Source: JAKZSU01 sp047517485 (lineage in GTDB: Bacteria > Pseudomonadota > Alphaproteobacteria > UBA7887). Taken from it: a DNA stretch of 47,129 nucleotides. The notes under the pieces were generated by a model, which did no database searches, was not told the origin of the DNA, and saw only the letters and a program-made list of their open reading frames with translations. A program made the translations under genes and the position numbers. Location: contig JAKZSU010000151.1 in the NCBI GenBank assembly GCA_047517485.1, positions 1 to 47,129 on the forward strand, in the 5' to 3' direction. Below, in pieces: positions 8,611 to 17,181 of this stretch. Numbering within the stretch: the stretch's first letter is position 1; the number at the start of each line of letters is the position of its first letter.

Positions 8611-9780
8611 GTGAAGTGTGAGCCCGAAGGTGCACCGCTGATCGCACGAACGGCGGCGCGGCTCTCGGAGATCGGGCCCGAGGACTGGGGCCGGCTGGCG
8701 GGCAACGACGACCCGTTCGTAAGTTACGAATTTCTCGATGCGCTCGAGGAAAGCGGCAGTTGTTGCGCCGAGACCGGGTGGCTGCCGCAGCATCTGGTGC
8801 TCGAGGACAGCGCCGGAGCGATCCTCGGAGCGATGCCGCTTTATCTCAAGAACCATTCGCACGGCGAGTATGTCTTCGACCACGGCTGGGCCGACGCCTA
8901 CGAGCGCGCGGGCGGGCGCTATTACCCCAAACTACAAGCCTCGGTGCCGTTCACCCCGGTGACCGGGCGGCGTCTGCTGGTCCCCCCCGGAGCGGATGAA
9001 GACCGGGTGCGCGGCGCGCTGGTTGGCGCCGCGATCCAGGTGGCCAAAAAGCTCGGTGTGGCGACGATGCATGTCACTTTCCCGACCGAAAGCGAATGGC
9101 TGCTGATGGGGACGGCCGGGTTCTTGCGCCGCACCGGCGAGCAGTTTCATTGGCGCAATCAGGGCTACGAGACGTTCGACGATTTCCTCGCGACACTGAC
9201 CTCACGCAAGCGAAAAATGATCCGCAAGGAGCGCGCGCGCGCGTTCGCCGCCGATATCACCATCGAGGCGTTTACCGGCGGGACATTGCGGCCGGAGCAT
9301 TGGGACGCGTTCTATCGCTTCTACATCGATACCGGCAGTCGCAAATGGGGCAGGCCCTACCTCAACCGAGAATTCTTCGAGATCATCCACCAGACCATGG
9401 CCGATCGCATCGCGTTGATCCTGTGTTCGCGCGATGGGCGCTATATCGCCGGAGCGCTGAATTTCATCGGCGCCGATACCCTGTTCGGCCGCAATTGGGG
9501 CTGTATCGAGCATCATGACTTCCTCCATTTCGAAGCCTGCTATTACCAAGCTATCGATTTCGCGATCGCCCATCGCCTGGAGTGGGTCGAGGCTGGCGCG
9601 CAAGGCCCTCATAAAATTCAACGGGGCTATTTACCGCGGCTCACCTACAGCGCGCACTGGATTGCCGACCCGAATTTCCGCACCGCGGTGGCGGATTATC
9701 TCGACCACGAACGCGATCAGGTCGACCACGAGATCGAGTCGATCGAACGCAGTTTTACACCGTATCGGAAGGATTCTTAA
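8611..9780 (+). CDS. DUF482 GNAT/FemAB-like acyltransferase
   Basis: The 389-residue product belongs to the DUF482 group of GNAT-fold proteins related to FemAB-type aminoacyl transferases. Typical segments are DPFVSYEFLDALEESG near the N terminus, a basic SRKRKMIRKERAR stretch in the middle, and LEWVEAGAQGPHKIQRGY near the C terminus. Function is not established; family annotation suggests N-acyl transfer, perhaps to cell-wall or amino-acid substrates. The open frame extends upstream to 8410, but that part lies inside the MITE-like element, so the GTG at 8611 is taken as the start; no strong ribosome binding site is visible. A perfect hairpin begins immediately after the stop. Confidence 0.8.
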   Translation: MKCEPEGAPLIARTAARLSEIGPEDWGRLAGNDDPFVSYEFLDALEESGSCCAETGWLPQHLVLEDSAGAILGAMPLYLKNHSHGEYVFDHGWADAYERAGGRYYPKLQASVPFTPVTGRRLLVPPGADEDRVRGALVGAAIQVAKKLGVATMHVTFPTESEWLLMGTAGFLRRTGEQFHWRNQGYETFDDFLATLTSRKRKMIRKERARAFAADITIEAFTGGTLRPEHWDAFYRFYIDTGSRKWGRPYLNREFFEIIHQTMADRIALILCSRDGRYIAGALNFIGADTLFGRNWGCIEHHDFLHFEACYYQAIDFAIAHRLEWVEAGAQGPHKIQRGYLPRLTYSAHWIADPNFRTAVADYLDHERDQVDHEIESIERSFTPYRKDS

Positions 9781-9821
9781 ACACCAATCAGCGATGAGAA
9801 AGTCTCATCGCTGATTGGTGT
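9781..9821. terminator. 19-bp perfect hairpin right after the DUF482 stop codon
   Basis: ACACCAATCAGCGATGAGA (9781-9799) is followed by loop AAG and its exact reverse complement (9803-9821). The stem starts on the base after the TAA. There is no T-tract on either side, so it is not a canonical intrinsic terminator; an RNA-stabilising or bidirectional stop hairpin between two convergent genes is the likely role. It is moderate in G+C, unlike its surroundings. Confidence 0.7.
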
Positions 9822-9909
9822 GCGTTCAAACGCCGGCCAAGCTGGCCTCGCATAAGCTCGGGCGCGCGGTCGCGCTTGCCGGCCCGCAAGACGTGCGCGC
9901 CGGGTTGGA

Positions 9910-10958
9910 TCAGTCCTTCCAGGCGGTGATCGCGGTGAAGTACGTGGCGATCTGCGTGCGGTCGATGCGGGTGAAGCCGGCGTCGCGCAACAGCTGATCT
10001 TGATCGTCGGCGGTCGGCACGACGTTGCCCCAGATCAGTTCGTTGAACGCGGTCTGCACGGCGAGCGCGTGCTCGCGGTCGCGCAGGCCGGGAAGGTCGC
10101 GGGGATAGGTTTCGTCGAGGATGAATAGGGCCGCGCCGGGTTTGAGCGCCTTGTGGCAATTGGCGATCACCTGGGACCGCACCGCGACCGGGATTTCGTG
10201 GAGCACCTCGAACATGGTGACCACGTCGAAGGTGTCGGCGTGGGAGATTTCGCCGCCGTCGACAAGCTCGGCGGTGACCCGATCCGACAAACCCGCCTCG
10301 GCGATCCGGCCTTGCGCGAGTTCGATGCCGTGGCGGTCGATATCGACCCCGGTGCAGCGTGCCGCTGGATGCGCCTCGGCGATCCGCATCAGCAAGCCGG
10401 CGGCGCCGCAGCCCATGTCGAGAACGGCGGCGCCGGCGGCGAGTTTATCGCCGAGTCCGGGAATCGCCGGCAGCATGCGGCGCGCGATTACCGCATGGAA
10501 ACCCGACGTGGTGGTGGCGATGGCGTCGGAGAAATCCTGGCCATGGTCTTGGAAGGAAAAGATCCCGCCGTCGCGGAAAAACTCCGGGTAGCGGGCGAAA
10601 TCGTCGGCGTAGTAGCTCGTTGCGCCGTTGAAATAAGGCGCGAGATAGCGCGGGTGCCGATTGTCGACCAAGAGCGTATCGAAGTGCGGTGCCAGGGTGA
10701 AACGCGCCTCGTCGCCACTTTCGTCCCCCTCGAGTAAGCCGTAGGCATAGGCGGTGCGGCACCAGATATCGACGTAGGGGGATGAAACCCATCATCCTTG
10801 GCTAGGTGGCTCGCGGTCGCACCGCCCTCGCCCGCGGCGTCGATCGCGGCGAACAGGCCCAACTTGGTGCCGATATCGATCAAATGGACCGCGTGGAACC
10901 CTTTGAGATAATCCCACAGCACGTCGGTTTGCTGTTCGGGCGTGGCCGCGTCGGTCAT
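9910..10958 (-). pseudogene. SAM-dependent methyltransferase, frameshifted
   Basis: The gene starts at ATG 10958 with an O-methyltransferase-like dimerisation helix (LWDYLKGFHAVHLIDIGTKLG). It continues in frame to about 10782, then must shift to the frame containing YVDIWCRTAYAYGLLEG, the class I SAM fold (VLDMGCGAAGLLMRIA, a GVDID acidic residue after beta-2, VTMFEVLHEI) and the stop at 9910-9912. Loss of one C in the C-run read on this strand (G-run 10777-10781 on the plus strand) explains the shift. With the base restored the protein would be about 349 residues. Substrate unknown. Whether the indel is real or a sequencing error cannot be told here. Confidence 0.82.
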
Positions 10959-11032
10959 AAAAAGTCCCCTTGGATTTTCCGCTTCGCTATTGTCGCGATC
11001 GTGCGACGAAGTCTTATACCAAGGATCAAACC

Positions 11033-11884
11033 ATGTCCGACCCGATTGCCGAAATCAGCGAGGCCGACGCCACCGGTGCGATCGCCGAGATCTATCGCGA
11101 CATCAAGGCGGTGACTGGTGTCGGTCAGGTAAACACAATCTGGCGCCATTGGGCGAGCCTGCCGCCGGCGCTCGCGTGGGCATGGGGCGCGGTGCGCCCG
11201 CTCTACGACGACGGCCGGGTGGCGGCCGCAGCGGAGGCGCTGGTCGTGTCGGTCGACATCTCGGACTCCGCGGAAGTGCCGATGGAAGCGTTCCGCGCCG
11301 CCGGGGTGGGCGATCACGCGGTAGGGACCGCGGCGGCGATCGTCGAGGCTTACAACCGGGCGAATTCACAAAACCTGGTGGCGATGCCGGCACTGGCGCG
11401 CTTCATCGCCGATGGCGGTGCAGAAAAAGCGGCGGCCACGGCCGATCCGAGCGCGCGGCCGCAAAGTCCCGGCCCGCTGCCGCCGATCCTGGCGATGGAT
11501 GAGATGGAGAAAGACACGGCCGAGATGGTCGCGGCGCTGAGCGCCCCGGTCGCGCCGGCGGGACAAGCGTTGATCCCCAGCCTCTATCGCCACCTCGCGG
11601 CATGGCCGGCGTTATTGGCGATGGCGGCGGCCTCGACCTTCGCGCCGGGCAAGATCGCGGAAGCCGAAACCGCGGCGGCGGCGCTTTCGGCGCGGGCTAT
11701 CGCCGAGGCTGAAGCGCTAGCGGCGGACATGGCGCCGCCGGCCAGGTGCGACACGCCGTCGGCGGAAGCGCTGGCGCACATCGGCGACATGGCGGACAAC
11801 TTCACCCGCGGCCCGATCGCGGTGATGACCGTACTGGGGACGCGATTGCGCCCAACCTATCCGGAAGTCAAAATTATCTATTGA
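11033..11884 (+). CDS. DehI-family (2-haloacid dehalogenase group I-like) protein
   Basis: The 283-residue product resembles the halocarboxylic-acid dehydrogenase/DehI family: an opening EADATGAIAEIYRDIK helix, VNTIWRHWASLPPALAWAWGAVRPLY, and a duplicated second half beginning near DEMEKDTAEMVAAL and LIPSLYRHLAAWPALL. True DehI enzymes hydrolyse 2-haloacids using an aspartate-activated water; I could not assign that aspartate, and most genomic relatives are untested, so dehalogenation is only a suggestion. ATG 11033 is used; the frame extends 63 bases upstream into the divergent methyltransferase leader. The 3' end overlaps the convergent acyl-CoA dehydrogenase gene by 11 bases. Confidence 0.75.
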   Translation: MSDPIAEISEADATGAIAEIYRDIKAVTGVGQVNTIWRHWASLPPALAWAWGAVRPLYDDGRVAAAAEALVVSVDISDSAEVPMEAFRAAGVGDHAVGTAAAIVEAYNRANSQNLVAMPALARFIADGGAEKAAATADPSARPQSPGPLPPILAMDEMEKDTAEMVAALSAPVAPAGQALIPSLYRHLAAWPALLAMAAASTFAPGKIAEAETAAAALSARAIAEAEALAADMAPPARCDTPSAEALAHIGDMADNFTRGPIAVMTVLGTRLRPTYPEVKIIY

Positions 11885-13109
11885 GGGTAGTGGCCCCGGC
11901 CACCGCGCGTTCGCCGAAATCCCAGTCGCCGCCTTGGCGATAGGTGCGCAAGATCCGCCGCGCGGTGGATTGGATGTGGACTTCGTCGGGTCCGTCGTAG
12001 ATCCGGGCGAAGCGGGCGTGGCGGTACATGCGCTCGAGCGGCGTATCGGCGGTGACCCCCATGGCGCCGTGAACCTGGATTGCGCGGTCGATGACATTGT
12101 GCACCATCTCGGCGCCGACCACCTTGATCAGGCCGATCTCGACCCGCGCTTCGTCGCCGGCATCGATCATCCGCGCGGCGTCGAGGGTGAGCAGGCGGCA
12201 AGCCTGGATCTCCGCCGCCGAATCGAAAACCATCTTTTGTACCAACTGTTTGTCGGCCAAGGGTGAGCCGAAGGCGACCCGGTCGTTGGCGCGGCGGCAC
12301 ATCAGATCGAAGGCGCGCTGGGCCTGGCCGAGCCAACGCATACAGTGAAAAATCCGCCCCGGTCCGAGCCGCTTTTGCGCCACCTTGAAGCCCCCGCCGC
12401 GGGGTCCGAGCAGGTTCGACTTGGGCACCCGGACATCGGTGTAGGCAACCTCGCAATGGCCGCCGTTCATGCCGAACACCGGGGTTTCGCGCACGATCCG
12501 GTAGCCCGGATTGTCGGTCGGCACGACGATCATGCTGAACGCCTCGTGACGCGGCGCATCGGCGGGCTCGGTGCGCGCGAACACGGTGGTATAGGCGGCA
12601 CGGTTGGCCCAGGTGGTGAACCATTTGCGGCCGTTGATCACCCACTCGTCGCCGTCGAGCACCGCGTGGGTCTCGAGCTGGGTGGGATCGGACGAGGCCA
12701 CCGCCGGCTCGGTCATGCCGATCGAGGGAAATACCTCGCCGGCGACCAGCGGCGCGAGATAGCGTTCGCGCCAGTCCGCATCGGCATAGAGGTGGAGCAT
12801 GATCGAATCTTGCAGCGAATGGGTACCCAACGCGACCATCGCATGTTCGGACCGCCCCACCACCTCGTTGATGTAGACGTAATCCATGAACGGCATGCCC
12901 TGGCCGCCGATCTCCTTGGGATGCCCGAGCGCCCACAGGCCGGCCGCCTTGGCCTCGGCCATCAACGGCCGCATCACCGCGAGATAGTCGTCGACGGACA
13001 CGTCGTCGAGCTGCGTCTCGACCGGATAGACCGTATCCTCGACGAACCGCTTTACGCGGTCACGCACGGCGGCCCAAGCGGGCGCGGTTTCGCCGTCAGA
13101 TTGGGACAT
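11874..13109 (-). CDS. Acyl-CoA dehydrogenase, ACAD10/11-like
   Basis: A 411-residue FAD flavoprotein that oxidises acyl-CoA to the 2-enoyl-CoA. N-terminal helices, the FAD-contacting MTEPAVASSDPTQL and WFTTWANRA segments, and the C-terminal helical domain with QVHGAMGV are visible. The late motif reads IYDGPDEVH, where many family members have YEGTxEI; that form is typical of the ACAD10/11 subgroup, several of which handle unusual or hydroxylated acyl groups. Start ATG 13109 has GAGGT just upstream. No acyl-CoA partner gene is adjacent. Confidence 0.88.
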   Translation of the reverse strand: MSQSDGETAPAWAAVRDRVKRFVEDTVYPVETQLDDVSVDDYLAVMRPLMAEAKAAGLWALGHPKEIGGQGMPFMDYVYINEVVGRSEHAMVALGTHSLQDSIMLHLYADADWRERYLAPLVAGEVFPSIGMTEPAVASSDPTQLETHAVLDGDEWVINGRKWFTTWANRAAYTTVFARTEPADAPRHEAFSMIVVPTDNPGYRIVRETPVFGMNGGHCEVAYTDVRVPKSNLLGPRGGGFKVAQKRLGPGRIFHCMRWLGQAQRAFDLMCRRANDRVAFGSPLADKQLVQKMVFDSAAEIQACRLLTLDAARMIDAGDEARVEIGLIKVVGAEMVHNVIDRAIQVHGAMGVTADTPLERMYRHARFARIYDGPDEVHIQSTARRILRTYRQGGDWDFGERAVAGATTLNR

Positions 13110-13179
13110 GGCGGCACCTCGCAAATTGAAGTGTCGCCAACCTAATCAGACCAGGCGAGGATGCAAGCGAAGAGCGGCG

Positions 13180-15555
13180 TCAGCTGTCGACCGGTTCGGT
13201 CACTTTCTTATCACCGTCGCCGTCGCCGTCGTCGCCATCATCGTCGCCGTCGCCGTCTTCCGGGTCGGGTTTTTTCTCGACCATGCTGGTGTCGATGTCG
13301 AAGCCGAGCTTCTTGCCCTCGACGACGACCTTGACGTGGCCGCCATCGACGAGCTCACCGAACAGCAGTTCGTCGGCCAGCGATTTCTTGATGTGCTCCT
13401 GGATGATGCGCTGCAGCGGGCGGGCGCCGTAGAGCTTGTCATAGCCCTTCTTGGCGAGCCAGTCGCGGGCCTCGTCGGAGAGCTCGATGGTGACGCTGCG
13501 GTCACTCAATTGGCCTTCCAATTGGACGACCAACTTGTCGACCACCTGATGCACCACCTCGGGCGGCAGATTGTTGAAACCGATCGTCGCGTCGAGGCGA
13601 TTGCGGAATTCCGGCGAGAACATGCGGTTGATCGCTTCCTCGTCGTCGCCTTGACGATCCTCGCGGCCAAATCCGATTGCCGACTTGGCGAGTTCCGAGG
13701 CCCCGGCATTGGTGGTCATGATCAGGATCACGTTGCGGAAATCGACCTGCTTGCCGTTATTGTCGGTGAGCTTGCCGTGATCCATGACCTGGAGCAGGAT
13801 ATTGAACAGATCCGGGTGCGCTTTCTCGATCTCGTCGAGCAACAGGACCGCGTGCGGGTGCTGGTCGATCGCGTCGGTCAACAGACCGCCCTGGTCGAAG
13901 CCGACATAGCCCGGCGGCGCGCCGATCAGCCGCGAGACGGTGTGGCGCTCCATATATTCCGACATGTCGAAGCGGATCAGCTCGATCCCCATGATCAACG
14001 CGAGTTGCCGCGCGACCTCGGTCTTGCCGACGCCGGTGGGGCCGGAGAACAGGTAATTGCCAATCGGTTTTTCGGGCTCGCGCAGGCCGGCGCGCGACAG
14101 TTTGATCGCACTGGTCAGCGCGTCGATCGCCTGGTCCTGGCCGAACACCACGACTTTCAGGTTCCGCTGTAGCGACGACAGCATTTCCTTGTCGTCACGA
14201 CTGACGCTCTTCGGCGGAATACGCGCGATCTTGGCGACCACGACCTCGATTTCATCGACGCCGATGGTGGTCTTGCGCTCTTCCTCGGGCACCAGCGCTT
14301 GCGCCGCGCCGACTTCGTCGATCACGTCGATCGCTTTGTCGGGCAGCTTGCGGTCGCCGATATAGCGGTCGGACAGGACGACGGCGGAGCGCAGCGCATC
14401 TTTGGTATATTCGACGTGGTGAAATTCCTCGTAATAGGGCTTGAGGCCTTCGAGGATTTTCACCGCATCCTCGACCGACGGCTCGTTGACGTCGATCTTC
14501 TGGAACCGGCGAACCAGCGCGCGATCCTTCTCAAAATAGTTCCGATATTCCTTATAAGTTGTTGAACCCATGCACCGAAGAGTTCCGCTCTGCAGTGCTG
14601 GTTTGAGCAAGTTCGAGGCATCCATCGCGCCCCCTGACGTCGCGCCAGCGCCGATCACCGTATGGATTTCATCGACGAACAGAATTGCGCCGTCATAGCG
14701 CTCGAGTTCGGTGAGCACCGCCTTGACGCGCTCCTCGAAATCGCCGCGGTAGCGGGTACCGGCGAGCAAGGATCCCATGTCGAGCGCGAAGATCGTTGAA
14801 TCGCGGAGAACCTCGGGGACCTCGAGATCGACGATGCGCTTGGCCAGGCCCTCGGCGATCGCCGTCTTGCCGACCCCGGGATCACCGACGAAAAGCGGAT
14901 TGTTCTTGGTCCGCCGGCACAGCACCTGTATGCAGCGCTCGACCTCGTGCTCGCGACCGATCAGCGGATCGATCCGCCCGTCGCGCGCTTTCTCGTTGAG
15001 GTTTACGCAATAAGCATCGAGCGCCTCGTTGCCTTGCTTGACGTTTTTCTCGCCGTCTTCATCCTCGCTGCTGCTGCTGGCGGAACCGCTCGGCGTGCGG
15101 GTCTCAGTGGTGGCGCCAGGGGTCTTGGCGATGCCGTGAGAAATGTAGCTGACCGCGTCGAGCCGGGTCATGTCCTGTTCGTGGAGGAAATAGACGGCGT
15201 GCGATTCGCGCTCGGAAAAGATCGCCACGAGAACGTTGGCGCCGGTGACTTCCTCGCGGCCCGACATTTGGACGTGATGAACCGCCCGCTGAATGACGCG
15301 CTGGAAACTCGCCGTCGGCTTCGAGTCGGTGACATTCTGCTCGACCGCGAGGCTTCCCAGCTCCTCGTCGAGGAACTCGTCGATCGATTGACGAATGCGA
15401 TCGACATCGACGTTGCACGCGCGCAGCACCGCAATCGCGTCCTGATCCTCGGTCAGCGACAGCAGGAGATGTTCGAGCGTAGCGAACTCGTGCTGGCGCG
15501 AATTCGCATGCGCCAACGCACGGTGTAAGGTTTCTTCCAGTGTCTTCGAAAGCAT
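13180..15555 (-). CDS. clpA: ATP-dependent Clp protease ATP-binding subunit ClpA
   Basis: The 791-residue Hsp100 unfoldase feeds substrates to ClpP. It has the Clp N-domain (about 1-145), an AAA+ module 1 with Walker A GDPGVGKT and Walker B ILFVDEIH, and an AAA+ module 2 with GPTGVGKT and LLLDEIEKAHPD. An IGF loop (SAIGFGRED) of the kind that docks onto ClpP is present. The last 35 or so residues form an acidic Gly/Asp-rich tail coded by GTC-type triplet repeats (about 13215-13262). It lies 49 bases after clpS on the same strand, the usual adaptor-unfoldase pair. Confidence 0.97.
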   Translation of the reverse strand: MLSKTLEETLHRALAHANSRQHEFATLEHLLLSLTEDQDAIAVLRACNVDVDRIRQSIDEFLDEELGSLAVEQNVTDSKPTASFQRVIQRAVHHVQMSGREEVTGANVLVAIFSERESHAVYFLHEQDMTRLDAVSYISHGIAKTPGATTETRTPSGSASSSSEDEDGEKNVKQGNEALDAYCVNLNEKARDGRIDPLIGREHEVERCIQVLCRRTKNNPLFVGDPGVGKTAIAEGLAKRIVDLEVPEVLRDSTIFALDMGSLLAGTRYRGDFEERVKAVLTELERYDGAILFVDEIHTVIGAGATSGGAMDASNLLKPALQSGTLRCMGSTTYKEYRNYFEKDRALVRRFQKIDVNEPSVEDAVKILEGLKPYYEEFHHVEYTKDALRSAVVLSDRYIGDRKLPDKAIDVIDEVGAAQALVPEEERKTTIGVDEIEVVVAKIARIPPKSVSRDDKEMLSSLQRNLKVVVFGQDQAIDALTSAIKLSRAGLREPEKPIGNYLFSGPTGVGKTEVARQLALIMGIELIRFDMSEYMERHTVSRLIGAPPGYVGFDQGGLLTDAIDQHPHAVLLLDEIEKAHPDLFNILLQVMDHGKLTDNNGKQVDFRNVILIMTTNAGASELAKSAIGFGREDRQGDDEEAINRMFSPEFRNRLDATIGFNNLPPEVVHQVVDKLVVQLEGQLSDRSVTIELSDEARDWLAKKGYDKLYGARPLQRIIQEHIKKSLADELLFGELVDGGHVKVVVEGKKLGFDIDTSMVEKKPDPEDGDGDDDGDDGDGDGDKKVTEPVDS

Positions 15556-15604
15556 GTTTTAGCGACCCTCGCACTGTTTCACGATAACCCCCGCTCAACC
15601 AAGC

Positions 15605-15976
15605 TTAGTCTTTTTCCAACGTGCATTGTAAAGGATGTTGGTTCTGACGCGCAAAATCCATCACCTGAGTAACTTTTGTTTCGGCGACCTCATAGGAATA
15701 GACGCCGCAAATTCCGACCCCTCGCTGATGCACATGCAGCATGACCCGGGTGGCATCATCCCGCGATTTCTGGAAAAAGCGTTCCAAAACGTAGACCACG
15801 AACTCCATCGGCGTGTAGTCGTCATTGAGCATCAGCACCTTGTACATCGACGGCTTTTTGGTGCGCGGCTTGATTTGAGTCGCGACACCGGTCCCCGGGC
15901 GACCGACGTCGGCGTCACCGCCGTCATCTTCGTCATCGCCGCCCAGCCTGGGTAGATGGAGCAGACTTTCGTCCAT
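15605..15976 (-). CDS. clpS: ClpA adaptor protein ClpS
   Basis: The N-end-rule adaptor hands substrates with destabilising N-terminal residues to ClpA. The core shows YKVLMLNDDYTPMEFVV (ligand pocket Asn-Asp-Asp), ATRVMLHVHQRG and GVYSYEVAETKV, as in known ClpS proteins. The N-terminal tail is acidic and flexible. Starts at 15976 (123 residues) and 15994 (129) are possible; the shorter is preferred because a GGGA lies about 9 bases upstream. The open frame continues much further upstream without family similarity. Confidence 0.95.
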   Translation of the reverse strand: MDESLLHLPRLGGDDEDDGGDADVGRPGTGVATQIKPRTKKPSMYKVLMLNDDYTPMEFVVYVLERFFQKSRDDATRVMLHVHQRGVGICGVYSYEVAETKVTQVMDFARQNQHPLQCTLEKD

Positions 15977-16142
15977 CGATGCCGTTCCCGTCATCCTCGT
16001 TTGCGCCAGCCCGACTCCGCGAAGAGTCGGACTCGGCCGTATACACCACGCACCGCGCGGCCAACGCACTATAATATCGACTCCGCTTCGGCAAATTAAA
16101 GTCTTGAAGATGCGTTTCACCATACCAAGACCCTGAATAGCG

Positions 16143-16174
16143 CACGGCCCGGCGTCATCGGACACCGGGCCGTG
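16143..16174. terminator. GC-rich hairpin between phasin and clpS
   Basis: CACGGCCCGG (16143-16152) pairs with CCGGGCCGTG (16165-16174) across a 12-base loop. It lies downstream of the phasin gene, transcribed leftward, and upstream of clpS. There is no T-run on the minus strand, so termination strength is uncertain. Confidence 0.5.
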
Positions 16175-16235
16175 GTTTAGGCGCTCGCTTGCAAGAACCG
16201 CTGGTCGGGGCTGCTTTCGCCGGCCCAAAACGGGC

Positions 16236-16775
16236 TTACGCCGCGGTTTTGCCCCATTTTTCGACATTCGCGCTCACCCGCTCGCCGAGCGGGGTTATGG
16301 CCTTGGTCGCCGTCGCTACTGAAAGCTCGGAAATCTCGGTCCCCTCGGCAACCCAACCGTCGAACGCCTTGCGAATCTGTTTGGTCTGCAGGTCGAGGAA
16401 ATCCTTGGCATCGCGACATTCGAGCTTTCCTTGGAAGACTCGACCCCGTCTTCAACGGTCGCGGTGACGAAAGAGACCATTTTGTCGGTGATTTCCTCGA
16501 TGCCCTGGGCCGCGATTTTCCCACTGGCAACCATCGCCTCGGCATTCTGTTTGCCAATTTCCGTGAATTCGTCCCAGCCCTTGAAGGCGCCGAACGCGGC
16601 GGCGGCGTTCTCCTGGCCGAGCGCGATCCACTTATCGTAATTGCCCGACATCGCCTCGGTGCCCCGCGCGAAACAGGCTCTCAAACGCGTCCTGGCCGCT
16701 TTTCACGGTCTCGGCGCCATTGGACTTGCCGATGGTACCCGCGGTTTTCTTGGTCTTGGATTTCGCGTCAGTCAT
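16236..16775 (-). pseudogene. Phasin (PHA granule-associated protein) with two compensating frameshifts
   Basis: From ATG 16775 the frame reads MTDAKSKTKKTAGTIG... to FESLF, leaves frame at about 16662-16665 (one extra C in a four-C run on the plus strand), and continues as ARGTEAMSGNYDKW...EDGVESSKE. It returns to the first frame near 16425-16430 through a missing base, and ends ECRDAKDFLDLQTKQ...KWGKTAA with TAA at 16236-16238. The joined product is about 179 residues, helical, and matches phasin family proteins that coat polyhydroxyalkanoate granules (basic N terminus, DFLDLQTKQ motif). As written it would stop early. Two opposite single-base indels 240 bases apart could be read errors or real. 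PHA synthase lies at 29478-31265. Confidence 0.82.
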
Positions 16776-16882
16776 GGGTCCTCGTACCTTCCGTGCTTTC
16801 CTCCGACCATCAGCGGTCGGGTGTGAATCTGAGTGTTGCCGCGCACATCCTGGAGGGCCCGTCTCGAATGCCCAAAAATTTA

Positions 16883-16898
16883 TTGTGCACTGCAACAA
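16883..16898. promoter_or_regulatory. PhaR-like operator 1 (dyad)
   Basis: TTGTGCACTGCAACAA is an imperfect dyad centred on TGCA-C-TGCA, lying just downstream of the proposed phasin -10 element. PhaR repressors of PHA-producing proteobacteria bind TGC/GCA-rich dyads at phasin promoters; the match of family and place supports this call, but phaR itself is not in the window. Confidence 0.5.
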
Positions 16899-16906
16899 CG
16901 ATGAGT

Positions 16907-16934
16907 TATTTAGGGATTCAAAGCCAAGTGCCAA
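16907..16934 (-). promoter_or_regulatory. Putative sigma70-type promoter of the phasin gene
   Basis: On the minus strand TTGGCA (16934-16929) and TAAATA (16912-16907) are 16 bases apart, in AT-rich sequence 130-160 bases upstream of the phasin start. The -35 is good and the -10 is poor. The two dyads at 16883-16898 and 16942-16956 sit on either side, the layout expected for a repressed promoter. Confidence 0.45.
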
Positions 16935-16941
16935 GGTAATT

Positions 16942-16956
16942 TTGTGCACTGCACAA
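16942..16956. promoter_or_regulatory. PhaR-like operator 2 (perfect dyad)
   Basis: TTGTGCACTGCACAA is a perfect 7-base inverted repeat around a central C and shares 13 of its first 13 bases with the dyad at 16883. It ends 8 bases upstream of the proposed phasin -35. Confidence 0.55.
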
Positions 16957-16959
16957 TTT

Positions 16960-16975
16960 TTTTGCGACTGCAAAA
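16960..16975. promoter_or_regulatory. Third dyad upstream of the phasin promoter
   Basis: TTTTGC-GACT-GCAAAA is a 6-base inverted repeat with a 4-base spacer, 3 bases beyond operator 2. It has the TTGC/GCAA half-site form also reported for PhaR-type repressors, so it may be an auxiliary site. Confidence 0.4.
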
Positions 16976-17181
16976 CCGAGCTTCGCGCCGACGCCGTGAT
17001 GATCACCCTCGCCGGTTCAATCATTCGCGGTGCGGAGAATTCGCATCAACCCTTTGCCCACGAAAGCGCCAGTATCTCCTGAGCTGAGCTAAGCTTTCTG
17101 TTTGAAAACATGAGGAATCATTCTAGGATTCAGTATGGTGGAACCGGCCGGTGACGGTGGGCCGCGAGGAGCACGATATCG

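Larger units (their letters stand above)
16776..17181. other. 406-base intergenic region: phasin control region and D,D-carboxypeptidase leader
   Basis: No gene is supported here. The left two-thirds holds the phasin promoter and three TGCA-type dyads listed separately. The right part (about 16976-17181) leads into the carboxypeptidase gene; GAGGAG about 10 bases before its ATG is the only signal I can name. The region around 16868-16975 is visibly AT-richer than its surroundings, as expected of a control region. Confidence 0.7.

Noticed and set aside
13200..13265. GTC-rich repeats resembling a short tandem or CRISPR-like repeat
   Set aside because: They are in frame and encode the acidic tail of ClpA; there are no spacers of even length.
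13108..14172. Long plus-strand open frame opposite clpA (354 codons)
   Set aside because: It is the antisense shadow of a highly conserved clpA in GC-rich DNA; the product is low complexity and unlike any family.
16236..16775. Programmed ribosomal frameshifting in the phasin gene
   Set aside because: No slippery heptamer with a downstream structure is seen, and two opposite shifts would be needed; indel errors or mutation are simpler.
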